Source of the DNA: an uncultured Akkermansia sp.
GTDB lineage: Bacteria; Verrucomicrobiota; Verrucomicrobiia; Verrucomicrobiales; Akkermansiaceae
Length of the DNA: 64,000 nucleotides
NCBI GenBank assembly: GCA_905200945.1
Contig: CAJKMG010000001.1
Location: forward strand, 62,001 to 126,000
Reading direction: 5' to 3'
Shown in pieces: positions 1-7,495 of this stretch. Under the pieces are notes generated by a model. That model was given only the letters and a program-made list of their open reading frames with translations, was not told where the DNA came from and ran no database searches. The stretch's first letter is position 1. Every line of letters begins with the position of its first letter. Made by a program: the position numbers and the translations under genes.

Positions 1-1369
1 TCGCATTGGCGCCGGAATAATCGCGCCCTGCAGGGAAAAAAGGAGGAGGATTGTACAGGGAAAAATAGCCGTTCGTATTTGCGGTGGCGTTTGTCACCAG
101 GCTGGAACCGTCTCCATAAGTGCTGCTCCCCGTGTAAGAAACGCCCATCAGGGCTTCATGCTTCACCTGCCCGGTCTTAAATTCCGCCAGTGCGTTGGAA
201 TAAAAATTCCAGTTGATATTCCACTCGTCGCTCCAGGCGGCTTCATATTTGGCCTTTCCGGAAGCAATCATCTGGTTGTAATAATCCGCCGTGCTGGTTC
301 CTCTCCCAGCGGAAGAGGAAATGCCCCAGACATTATAGTCCACATCGCTGTACCCAATACCGCCGCCAATGCGGATCGTCCATATCTTTTCCAGCTTGCG
401 TTCGAAATCCAGCATCGCCAGCAGGGATTTGGAATTGAGCCTTCCGCTCGGAGAACCGTACCAAGCGTCATACGGCCCCACAAAATGGCCGCCCAGCACA
501 GGGATGCCCATGGTCGTCGGAGAATTCTGATACTGGAAACTGGTCGTCAGCACCGTCTTGGTGCGGGAATCATGCTGCCAGCGGAAAATGGGGGACACCG
601 TGTACTTCTGGCCTCCGTTGGCTCCGTTGCTCAGCCAGAACGGGCGTTCATACTCGGCGGCTACCACCGTACGCAGGGCAAATCCATTCGTTTCATCCCC
701 CCTGTACCGGGTATCGTCAATCGTTGCGCGGTATTTCTGCCCGTGATGGGAAAGGCGGGCGTAAGCCGTCAACTCCGTCCGTTCCAGGAAATCAGGCTCC
801 TTCAGGATCAGGTTGATGGAACCGCCGGCGCCGTATGCCCCGAGCGTACTGGTCTGACCGCCGGAAATGGAACCAATGGGGCCTTTGACAATCTCAATAT
901 TTTCTATCAGGGACGTATCCATGCCATACCCCATGCCTCGCGGGAGGGGCATGTTGCCGATCTGAACATCACTGCCGGCAAAGCCGCGGATGGTGTACTG
1001 ATCCGCCGTACGGGACAAAAGCATGTCCCCACCCGTATTGACGGAGGAATCCATACGCAGCGCTTCCACCAGGGAATCGGACCCCTTGGAATCCATCAGG
1101 TCCCTTGTAATGACGTTTACCGTTTGCGGAACTTCCTCCGTCTTCATGTTCGTAAGAGTAGCGGAACTGACCGTTTCCGCCCGCAGGGACCTGGAACGGA
1201 TGGTCATCACGCGTTCCGGCATTTCCTGCCCGCCTTCCTCTGCTGCGGCGGGCTTTGTCTCGGCATAGGCAGATTGTCCGAGAACAAGCAGGCTCCCAAT
1301 GGCGGCGGCACGGTGCAAGCCGCGCCCCTGGCGGCGATGGCGGGGGGTATTCATGTTGGATAAACGCAT
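1..1369 (-). CDS. TonB-dependent receptor, N-terminal part (3' end outside window)
   Basis: This is an outer-membrane receptor that imports a ligand such as a siderophore or cobalamin using TonB energy. The gene runs off the left edge, so only about 456 N-terminal residues are present. A signal peptide (basic start, hydrophobic core, cleavage near SAYAE) is followed by a plug domain: PQTVNVITRDLMDSKGSDSL, then YTIRGF, IENIEIVKGP and GAGGSINLILKEP are typical of the siderophore-receptor subfamily. The beta-barrel begins afterwards, with many alternating aromatic strands. Two in-frame ATGs, at 1369 and 1354, are possible and neither has a clear ribosome site; the longer one is taken. An inverted repeat about 45 bp upstream may be its operator. 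The ligand cannot be read from the sequence. The family call is secure. Confidence 0.9.
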   Translation of the reverse strand, partial: MRLSNMNTPRHRRQGRGLHRAAAIGSLLVLGQSAYAETKPAAAEEGGQEMPERVMTIRSRSLRAETVSSATLTNMKTEEVPQTVNVITRDLMDSKGSDSLVEALRMDSSVNTGGDMLLSRTADQYTIRGFAGSDVQIGNMPLPRGMGYGMDTSLIENIEIVKGPIGSISGGQTSTLGAYGAGGSINLILKEPDFLERTELTAYARLSHHGQKYRATIDDTRYRGDETNGFALRTVVAAEYERPFWLSNGANGGQKYTVSPIFRWQHDSRTKTVLTTSFQYQNSPTTMGIPVLGGHFVGPYDAWYGSPSGRLNSKSLLAMLDFERKLEKIWTIRIGGGIGYSDVDYNVWGISSSAGRGTSTADYYNQMIASGKAKYEAAWSDEWNINWNFYSNALAEFKTGQVKHEALMGVSYTGSSTYGDGSSLVTNATANTNGYFSLYNPPPFFPAGRDYSGANA

Positions 1370-1412
1370 AGGGGCAAGTATAGGACGGAACAAAGAACCG
1401 TCCATTCCCGTT

Positions 1413-1431
1413 TGTTAACAATTTGATAACA
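1413..1431. promoter_or_regulatory. 19-bp inverted repeat upstream of the TonB receptor
   Basis: TGTTAACAATTTGATAACA is an inverted repeat with one mismatched pair and an unpaired centre. It lies 44 bp upstream of the longer receptor start, where an operator for a Fur-, Zur- or other ligand-responsive repressor would sit. It does not match the classical Fur box closely, so the regulator is unknown. Confidence 0.5.
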
Positions 1432-1488
1432 GACCGTTCCTTTTCCTTCCGGCAAAAGCGCATCTGATGGCAGAACGGCCCCGCCCTT

Positions 1489-2376
1489 TCACAAACCCAA
1501 AGCCTGCGCCCGGCTCTCCGCCGCGGCCTTCAGCCATTCCCGCAATGCCTCCTTATCCCCTGCAGCCAGCCAATTCCTCACTTGTCCCAGCTGGGACAGG
1601 GCTTCATCCAGACGCTCCAGAACAGCAGGAGCATTTTCCGCCAGAATTTCAGCCCACATGGACGGTTCCCCCATGGAAACGCGGGTAGTATCACGGAAAC
1701 CTCCGGCGGATACCAGCCCCAGCAGCTTCACATCCCCACCGTCCAGGGCACTGTGGACGCACAGGGCGGACAAAGCATGAGGTATGTGGGAAATGCGTGC
1801 CACGGAAGAATCATGATCCGCCGCTTTCATCCGGATGCAGTGGCAGCCCACACGCTCCCAGAACCGCTGGAGCAACAGCAGCACATCTTCATGCACATGC
1901 TCGTCATTCGTCAGGATGCAGGTCGCATCCCGGAAGAGGTCCCCGGAAGCATGCTCCATACCCTGCTTTTCGGAACCGGCCATGGGATGGGAGCCGATAA
2001 ACGCCACGCCGGCTTTCTTCAGCACGGAGCCCACGGCCTGGTGAACACACCCCTTCACGGAACCCACATCCGTTACCAGTACTCCCGGTTTCAATAAAGG
2101 AAGCATATCGGAAACAAGGCGGGGCATCACGCCAACCGGGGTAGCCAGCACAACCAGATCCGCCCCCTCCACCACCTCTTCCATCCGGGTGGAAGCGGCA
2201 TGGGCGGCTCCGGAAGAACGGGCATATTCCAACGGTTCTTCCCTCCTGCCCCACAAGCGCACGTGCACATGCGGCAACTGCTTCCTGACGGCCAGCGCCA
2301 GGGACCCGCCCAGAAGGCCGGGGCCGAGAATGGCGACGGAGGAGAAAAAAAGCTGCTTTCTGGAATATTCTCTCAT
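1489..2376 (-). CDS. tyrA: prephenate dehydrogenase
   Basis: The enzyme oxidatively decarboxylates prephenate to 4-hydroxyphenylpyruvate in tyrosine synthesis, using NAD(P). The N-terminal Rossmann fold carries a dinucleotide-binding loop GPGLLGGSLAL. The family motifs follow: VTDVGSVKG, SHPMAGSEKQG and ADHDSSVARISHIPHALS, then an all-helical dimerisation domain. The frame stays open upstream to 2457, but the chosen ATG at 2376 (MREYSRKQLFFSSVAILG) places the fold at the usual distance from the start and gives 295 residues, normal for a stand-alone TyrA. No chorismate-mutase or ACT domain is present. No ribosome site is obvious. The lipoprotein gene upstream on the same strand ends 81 bp before the start, so co-transcription is possible. 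Confidence 0.9.
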   Translation of the reverse strand: MREYSRKQLFFSSVAILGPGLLGGSLALAVRKQLPHVHVRLWGRREEPLEYARSSGAAHAASTRMEEVVEGADLVVLATPVGVMPRLVSDMLPLLKPGVLVTDVGSVKGCVHQAVGSVLKKAGVAFIGSHPMAGSEKQGMEHASGDLFRDATCILTNDEHVHEDVLLLLQRFWERVGCHCIRMKAADHDSSVARISHIPHALSALCVHSALDGGDVKLLGLVSAGGFRDTTRVSMGEPSMWAEILAENAPAVLERLDEALSQLGQVRNWLAAGDKEALREWLKAAAESRAQALGL

Positions 2377-2456
2377 GGATTTACAGGGAAATACATCAGC
2401 GCCCCGGAACATCGGCATGTTCAGGGGCGCGGCGTGATCTCGTTGCGGCGGCCGCA

Positions 2457-3017
2457 TCAGGGCACGCGGAACTTCTTGATCTCGTTGGGGAAGTTGGTGT
2501 CCCGCAACACCGTCCCGGAGGGATACGGCTTATTGGTGCTCCTGTTCAAAATCTTGATCTTCTTGGTACGGTCATACGGGCTGACCACCACCGTGGGATC
2601 CGCCGTAGGCCACGCCACCGGGATGGAAGAAGAAGCGGGAGGTTCCACAGGCCTGGGGGCGGCAATGCCGGAACCGGCGGAGTCACCCACGGGATTAGGA
2701 ACGACGGGCTTGGGAACAACGGGAGCCGGAGGCGTGATATTGTTGGCCCCGCCCACCATATTGCTGATGGTTCCGGAATTGGTCCGGGCGGGGTCCGGGT
2801 TAAACCCGGAATTCTGCCCGGCCATCGGGTCCAGAGAATTTTCACGCTGAATATCATTCAACAGGCTATTGCCCTGGACGCCCATAGCGCCGGACGGATA
2901 GACATTTTCCGTAGGATAAATGCCGATGGGGCGTTCATTCACGCGCTCCGTTTCACAGGAAGGCAGAAGAATTGCACCTGCGGCCAGCAGCACGCCTATC
3001 GTCGGGGAAGTATTCAT
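2457..3017 (-). CDS. proline-rich lipoprotein of unknown function
   Basis: The 186-residue protein begins MNTSPTIGVLLAAGAILLPS followed by Cys, a plausible lipoprotein signal with the lipobox LPSC near residue 22. The middle is rich in Pro, Asn and Ser (runs such as PAPVVPKPVVPNPVGD), suggesting an extended periplasmic linker. The C-terminus (PSGTVLRDTNFPNEIKKFRVP) may form a small folded end. I recognise no family. The start at 3017 is preferred over upstream in-frame codons because it gives the signal peptide and has AGAGAG upstream. It is divergent from the LplT/Aas-like gene and lies just upstream of tyrA on the same strand. Confidence 0.7.
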   Translation of the reverse strand: MNTSPTIGVLLAAGAILLPSCETERVNERPIGIYPTENVYPSGAMGVQGNSLLNDIQRENSLDPMAGQNSGFNPDPARTNSGTISNMVGGANNITPPAPVVPKPVVPNPVGDSAGSGIAAPRPVEPPASSSIPVAWPTADPTVVVSPYDRTKKIKILNRSTNKPYPSGTVLRDTNFPNEIKKFRVP

Positions 3018-3302
3018 ATAATCTCTCTTCGGGTGATAGCTTTCTGCCAGCATCCTACGGCCCCGCAACCTCATGTCAACCATAAAGCCTGTTTGCCGAA
3101 CCTCTTCATGACAAGGAATCTCCGGCTTCCGCTCCCGCACGCGGGCAAAGCTGCCCGGACATGCCGTGCCGGCCTCCGGCCCTCCCCTGCCCACCCTCTT
3201 CAAAAAACCGGAAAAAACGCTTCCCCCTCTTCCCGGGAACGCGCCTGTACGGGAACAGATTATCCTTCCCTACCCCCCATGATCTGCTACAATCCGCCCC
3301 AC

Positions 3303-5945
3303 ATGGATGACGTACAGACATCTAAGAAAAAAATGCCCTCAAAAAAGGAATGGAGGGGATTTTATTCCCTGATTCTCATTCAAGCCCAGAACGCTTTCAA
3401 TGAAAAAGCCGCCCAGTTCCTGCTGATTCCGCTGGGCGTCTGGCTGGCTTCCACCAACGCCGCATACGGACCGGATTCCTGGGTCAACTCCCTCCAGTAC
3501 ATTCTGGCCTGCATCTTTGTTCTGCCCTATATTCTGTTCTCCCCTTTCGTCGGATGGCTGGCGGACTGCTTCTGCAAGGCCCGCATCATCCAATTCATGT
3601 CTTTCCTACAGATTCTGGTACTGGGGGCCATGCTTCTGTGCTATAAATACGAAAACATTGAAATGGCCGTTTTCTGGTTCTGCGTCTTCTCCGTCCAGGC
3701 GACCATCCTGAGTCCGGCCAAAAAGGGAGTGGTCAAGGACATGGTAGGCTCCCGGCAGCTGGGCTACGCTTCAGGGCTGATGGAAATGAGCCTCATCCTG
3801 TCCATGCTGGCGGCCCAGATAGGCATCTTCGCCTGGTTCGACATCCTGCAAGTCTCCTCCAATGACGGCTGGGAAGCAGCCGCTTTCCCCACATTCATCC
3901 TCACCTGCATCGCCGTTCCCGTAGCCATTGCGTCCCTTTACCTCCCGCGGTATCCGGCCAACCAGACCAGGAAATTCGAATGGAAGCTCTTTTACGAACA
4001 TTTCGTGCAGCTCAAGTATCTCTGGAGCCAGCGGGATTTGAGGCTCAGCGAAATCGGTGTTTCCTACTTCTGGTTCCTGGCCGGAGCCCTGATGCTCATC
4101 TCCCTCCAGATCGCCCAGGAACACCCCATTGACGGCACCGGATTCAGCATGTCCGCGGCCATTCTCATGGCATGGCTCAGCGGCGGCACGGTGGTAGGCG
4201 GCGTCATCGCCTCCATCATCTGCCGCAAAAAGATTGAACTGGGGCTCATCCCCCTGGGCGCAATCGGCTTCACTATCGGGTGCATGTTCATGTCCTTCTT
4301 CGCTCCCGGCTCCCTCCCCAGCAACATCGGGTTCGGCATCACCGGGGCTTTCGCCGCCGCGTACCTGGTGCCGTTAAACGCCCACCTCCAGGACAATTGC
4401 GACCCCTCCAACCGCAGCACCGTAATCGCCGCCGGCAACCTGATGGACTGCCTGATGGGGCTGGTGGCCGTCGGCTTCCAGCTCATGCTCAGGAACATCT
4501 TCTCCATCCAGAACCAATTCTGGGTGCTGGCCGCCCTGGGCGTCGTCATTACCATTGTGGCATTCCGGCTTATTCCCCGTGAATTCATCCGCATGATGGG
4601 CCTCTGGATCATGAGGATTGTCTACCGCTCCCGCATCATCCACCAGGACCGCATTCCGGAAGACGGCGGGGCCGTTATCGTCTCCAACCATGTCACCTAC
4701 GGGGATGCGCTGTTCCTTTCTCTCATTTGCCCGCGCCCCATCCGGTTCATCGTGGCGGAGGAATTCGTAGCCATCCGCTGGCTCGGCTGGATTCTGGAAC
4801 TCTTCAACTGCCTGCCCATTTCCTCCCGTAATCCGCGGGAATCCCTGTCCAAGGCCATCCAGGCCCTGAAGGCCGGAGAAGTCATCTGCATCTTCCCGGA
4901 AGGCCAGCTCACCCGCACGGGAACCCTGTGCGCCGCGCGCCGGGGGCTGGAAATGCTGGCGAAAAAATCGCGCTGCCCCATCGTGCCCATTTACATGGAC
5001 GAACTATGGGGCAGCATCTTCTCCTACTCAGGCAACCGTTTCTTCTCCAAAGCGCCTCTCCGCGTTCCCTACCGTTTCACCGCCGCCATCGGAGAGCCCA
5101 TTGAGCCTGATGCCGTCAATCCCCGCATGATCATCAACACGCTGCGGGAGCTATCCTCCGCATGCCTGGAAATTGCAGCCAGCATCGGCAGGGATGCCAT
5201 CCTGAACCATCTGGAGCGCATCGCCCACAAACCTCTGGTCTTCTCTAAAAACGCGCGGCTCTCCGGGTATGAAATAGCGGAATGCCTGATGAACGACACC
5301 GTGGAAGCAGAGCATCCGGAACTCAGGAAATGGCTGACTACCCTGCTGGACAGCACCCGCTCCCAAAGCCGCCTGTGCGACTTCTGGATGAACGCCCAGC
5401 AGCTGGAACGGGTGAACTCCCTCCAGCCCCGGGAACTGCTGCTCACCAGCGTAGGACGAGAAGAAGTCCACGAAACGGTGGCTGCCGTCCTGTGGCCCAT
5501 CCTCACCAGCACTCCCGTTTACCTCATCAGCGACGGGGACCACAGCATGCCGGAAGGCATCAGGCAGATAGCCGGCTCCGATTTCCTGCGCCGCAGGCTC
5601 TACAGCCTGGTTCCGAATACGCGCACGCCGTTTTATGACTTCAGCGGTTCGGGCGACCTGGTTCTCCCCAACATCGGATGGAGGCCCTGCTTCGCCACGG
5701 ACCGCGGCATTATCCTGGCCATGTCCATGAAGAGAAGCGTCTTCAAGCTGGATGACGGCACCGTGCAGCTCGGCATGCGGGCCAGGACAAGAGGTCGCCT
5801 CCTCCCCGGCTTTTACCTGAATCCCCCTCTTTCCAACGTCATCGCCGGGGCTACCCTCTCCACCCCTTATTCCCTGCCGCCCAACCTGTATCTGGACGAG
5901 TCGGGTTTCCTGGCGGAACTCCAGTCTTCCAACCATGAACAATAA
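3303..5945 (+). CDS. LplT/Aas-like MFS transporter fused to 1-acylglycerophosphate-type acyltransferase
   Basis: This 880-residue membrane protein joins two steps of lysophospholipid recycling. Residues about 15-430 are a 12-helix MFS permease resembling LplT (FNEKAAQFLLIPLGVWLA, FSPFVGWLADCF). Residues about 445-640 are a PlsC-type acyltransferase with the NHVTYGDA block (catalytic His near 463, Asp near 468) and FPEGQLTRTGTL near 531. In Aas-type fusions an AMP-binding acyl-ACP synthetase domain follows. Here only about 230 residues remain, and I see no recognisable ATP-binding signature, so that activity is probably missing or replaced. ATG 3303 is chosen because it starts immediately before the cytoplasmic N-terminus; upstream codons would add an implausible basic extension. 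It overlaps the dCMP deaminase start, implying coupling. Confidence 0.85.
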   Translation: MDDVQTSKKKMPSKKEWRGFYSLILIQAQNAFNEKAAQFLLIPLGVWLASTNAAYGPDSWVNSLQYILACIFVLPYILFSPFVGWLADCFCKARIIQFMSFLQILVLGAMLLCYKYENIEMAVFWFCVFSVQATILSPAKKGVVKDMVGSRQLGYASGLMEMSLILSMLAAQIGIFAWFDILQVSSNDGWEAAAFPTFILTCIAVPVAIASLYLPRYPANQTRKFEWKLFYEHFVQLKYLWSQRDLRLSEIGVSYFWFLAGALMLISLQIAQEHPIDGTGFSMSAAILMAWLSGGTVVGGVIASIICRKKIELGLIPLGAIGFTIGCMFMSFFAPGSLPSNIGFGITGAFAAAYLVPLNAHLQDNCDPSNRSTVIAAGNLMDCLMGLVAVGFQLMLRNIFSIQNQFWVLAALGVVITIVAFRLIPREFIRMMGLWIMRIVYRSRIIHQDRIPEDGGAVIVSNHVTYGDALFLSLICPRPIRFIVAEEFVAIRWLGWILELFNCLPISSRNPRESLSKAIQALKAGEVICIFPEGQLTRTGTLCAARRGLEMLAKKSRCPIVPIYMDELWGSIFSYSGNRFFSKAPLRVPYRFTAAIGEPIEPDAVNPRMIINTLRELSSACLEIAASIGRDAILNHLERIAHKPLVFSKNARLSGYEIAECLMNDTVEAEHPELRKWLTTLLDSTRSQSRLCDFWMNAQQLERVNSLQPRELLLTSVGREEVHETVAAVLWPILTSTPVYLISDGDHSMPEGIRQIAGSDFLRRRLYSLVPNTRTPFYDFSGSGDLVLPNIGWRPCFATDRGIILAMSMKRSVFKLDDGTVQLGMRARTRGRLLPGFYLNPPLSNVIAGATLSTPYSLPPNLYLDESGFLAELQSSNHEQ

Positions 5946-6402
5946 CTCCTCGTCAACCCGCCTTCCCATCCCGCAGTATGTAATGACGCTGGCGCACGCG
6001 GCAGCCCTGCGGTCGGAGGACCCGTACCGCAAGGTGGGAGCCGCCGCCCTGGATGCGGACAACCGCGTCATCGGCACCGCCTACAACGGACTGTATCCCG
6101 GATTCAAGGCTCAGGACACCTTCTGGGCCAGCCGGGAAGAACGCCAGAAATACATGCTGCATGCGGAAATCAACCTGTGCAGCCTGTTCCGGAGGGGGGA
6201 AGCCAAGGTGGTGGCATGCACTACGATGCCCTGTACCTCATGCATGCAGGCGCTGTGTGCCCATGGCGTAAAAACCATTTATTACTGTGAGCCTTATGAC
6301 AAATCCGAAGCTCCTGCCATCGCCAGCCTTTACGGTGTGGAACTGATCCAGGTTACGGACTATCCTCTCAGCCGGCACTTCCCCCTTGTCCTGGACAGCT
6401 GA
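5935..6402 (+). CDS. deoxycytidylate (dCMP) deaminase family protein
   Basis: The protein hydrolyses dCMP to dUMP, feeding thymidylate synthesis, or is a close cytidine/deoxycytidylate deaminase relative. The zinc site is intact: LHAEIN (His76, Glu78) and MPCTSCMQAL (Cys100, Cys103). The substrate-side residues NGLYPGF fit the dCMP deaminase group. At 155 residues the length is normal. Its ATG lies inside the last codons of the upstream transporter-acyltransferase gene (11-bp overlap), so the two are probably translationally coupled, although their functions are unrelated. Confidence 0.88.
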   Translation: MNNNSSSTRLPIPQYVMTLAHAAALRSEDPYRKVGAAALDADNRVIGTAYNGLYPGFKAQDTFWASREERQKYMLHAEINLCSLFRRGEAKVVACTTMPCTSCMQALCAHGVKTIYYCEPYDKSEAPAIASLYGVELIQVTDYPLSRHFPLVLDS

Positions 6403-6413
6403 TGCCCGGAAAA

Positions 6414-6875
6414 TCAATTCCGGTGCACGCGGCATGTCCAACCGGCCATGGAGCGGGGAACGCCGTCAATGGCAGGGTCCAAATCAAGACCGGTTTCCGT
6501 AATGGTGCCCGAAGTAATGACGCCCGCATTCCGCCCGGCGTCGTCAAAGGCAATGTTCACATTCGCCATGGTACAGGCGGAGCTGCTGTTGGCTGCCGGA
6601 GCAATATTCAATACGCCGGCATTCTCCCCGCTATTGAACCGGTACGTATAAACCCCGTCGTACACGGCTCTTGTATCCATTCTGATAACATCCACGTCCT
6701 GCCCGCTAAACTGGAGCTGGAATAAGATGCTTCCTCCCTCAAACAGGCTTACCTGCTGTCCGCTCAGGGAAGTGTTCCCGTCGTCTCCGGATTTTCCCGA
6801 ACCTCCGCCGCACCCGGACAACAATCCGCACACCGTCACAGGAATCAACAACAAGACAGGGAACAACTTTTTCAT
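6414..6875 (-). CDS. small Cys-Gly-Gly lipoprotein (paralogue family member 1)
   Basis: The 153-residue protein has a lipoprotein signal (MKKLFPVLLLIPVTVCGLLS followed by GCGGG) and a low-complexity Gly/Ser/Asp linker. A beta-rich region contains GVYTYRFNSGENAGVLNI. That Tyr-x-Tyr plus G-x-N-x-x-x-L pattern recurs in the lipoproteins at 33382 and, more weakly, 33925 and 37431. The start at 6875 is chosen to begin the signal peptide; the upstream in-frame codon adds only six residues. The function is unknown; it is probably anchored in the outer or inner membrane. It is convergent with the dCMP deaminase gene, 11 bp away. Confidence 0.7.
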   Translation of the reverse strand: MKKLFPVLLLIPVTVCGLLSGCGGGSGKSGDDGNTSLSGQQVSLFEGGSILFQLQFSGQDVDVIRMDTRAVYDGVYTYRFNSGENAGVLNIAPAANSSSACTMANVNIAFDDAGRNAGVITSGTITETGLDLDPAIDGVPRSMAGWTCRVHRN

Positions 6876-6957
6876 CCCCGGAAAAATGCACAATCAAAAG
6901 ATATAAGTCAAGCACACTCAACTATTATTGCATTTTTCCAACATTTTTTAACATCAC

Positions 6958-6985
6958 AAAAAAACCGCCTGTTTTCACAGGCGGT
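6958..6985 (-). terminator. Rho-independent terminator of the OsmC gene
   Basis: A perfect 8-bp stem (ACCGCCTG / CAGGCGGT at 6964-6985, 6-nt loop) is followed on the minus strand by a run of T. It lies 21 bp past the stop of the OsmC-family gene. Confidence 0.85.
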
Positions 6986-7006
6986 CTCAAGAAAACACGG
7001 AAGCGG

Positions 7007-7414
7007 TCAGCCAACCCATTTCCAGGTAATGGGTATTTCAATATCAGGGTGCAGGCTGTGCTTGACCGGGCAGCTCAGAGCAGCCTGTTCCAGCAGCTTC
7101 CTGTCCGGATAATCGGACGGAAGAGGAACGGTAATGACGACTTCCAGCTTGCCGATACGGCGGGGATCCGCATTCATGTGTTTGGCCACTTCCACCGTCA
7201 TGCCTTCCAGATTAATCCCCTTACGTTCGGCAACAATACCCATGATCGTGCTCATGCAGCCGGCAAGCGCCGCTCCTACCAGGTCCGTGGGGGAAAAGGA
7301 CTCGCCCTTGCCGTTGTTGTCCACGGGGGCATCCGTGGAAAGCGTGGCCCCGGAAGGTTCATGAACCATGGAACAATGGAGGCCGCCCTCGTACGTCGTT
7401 TTAGTTTTTACCAT
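7007..7414 (-). CDS. OsmC/Ohr-family peroxiredoxin-like protein
   Basis: OsmC-family proteins reduce organic hydroperoxides with a pair of cysteines. Both are present: Cys53 in LAGCMSTIMGI, on the long central helix, and Cys115 in LSCPVKHSLHP. The helix glutamate (Glu63) is also seen. At 135 residues the length and the motif spacing fit the YhfA/OsmC branch rather than Ohr. It is divergently arranged with the dsbD-like gene, with 81 bp between starts, and ends at a strong terminator. It is probably cytoplasmic, with a role in thiol or peroxide stress. Confidence 0.88.
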   Translation of the reverse strand: MVKTKTTYEGGLHCSMVHEPSGATLSTDAPVDNNGKGESFSPTDLVGAALAGCMSTIMGIVAERKGINLEGMTVEVAKHMNADPRRIGKLEVVITVPLPSDYPDRKLLEQAALSCPVKHSLHPDIEIPITWKWVG

Positions 7415-7495
7415 GGCCTTATTTTATACAAGGCTCCCCGCCATGCAACACACAAACATTGAATCCCCCCGTTCTTTATGGTAACCGCCTTTGCT

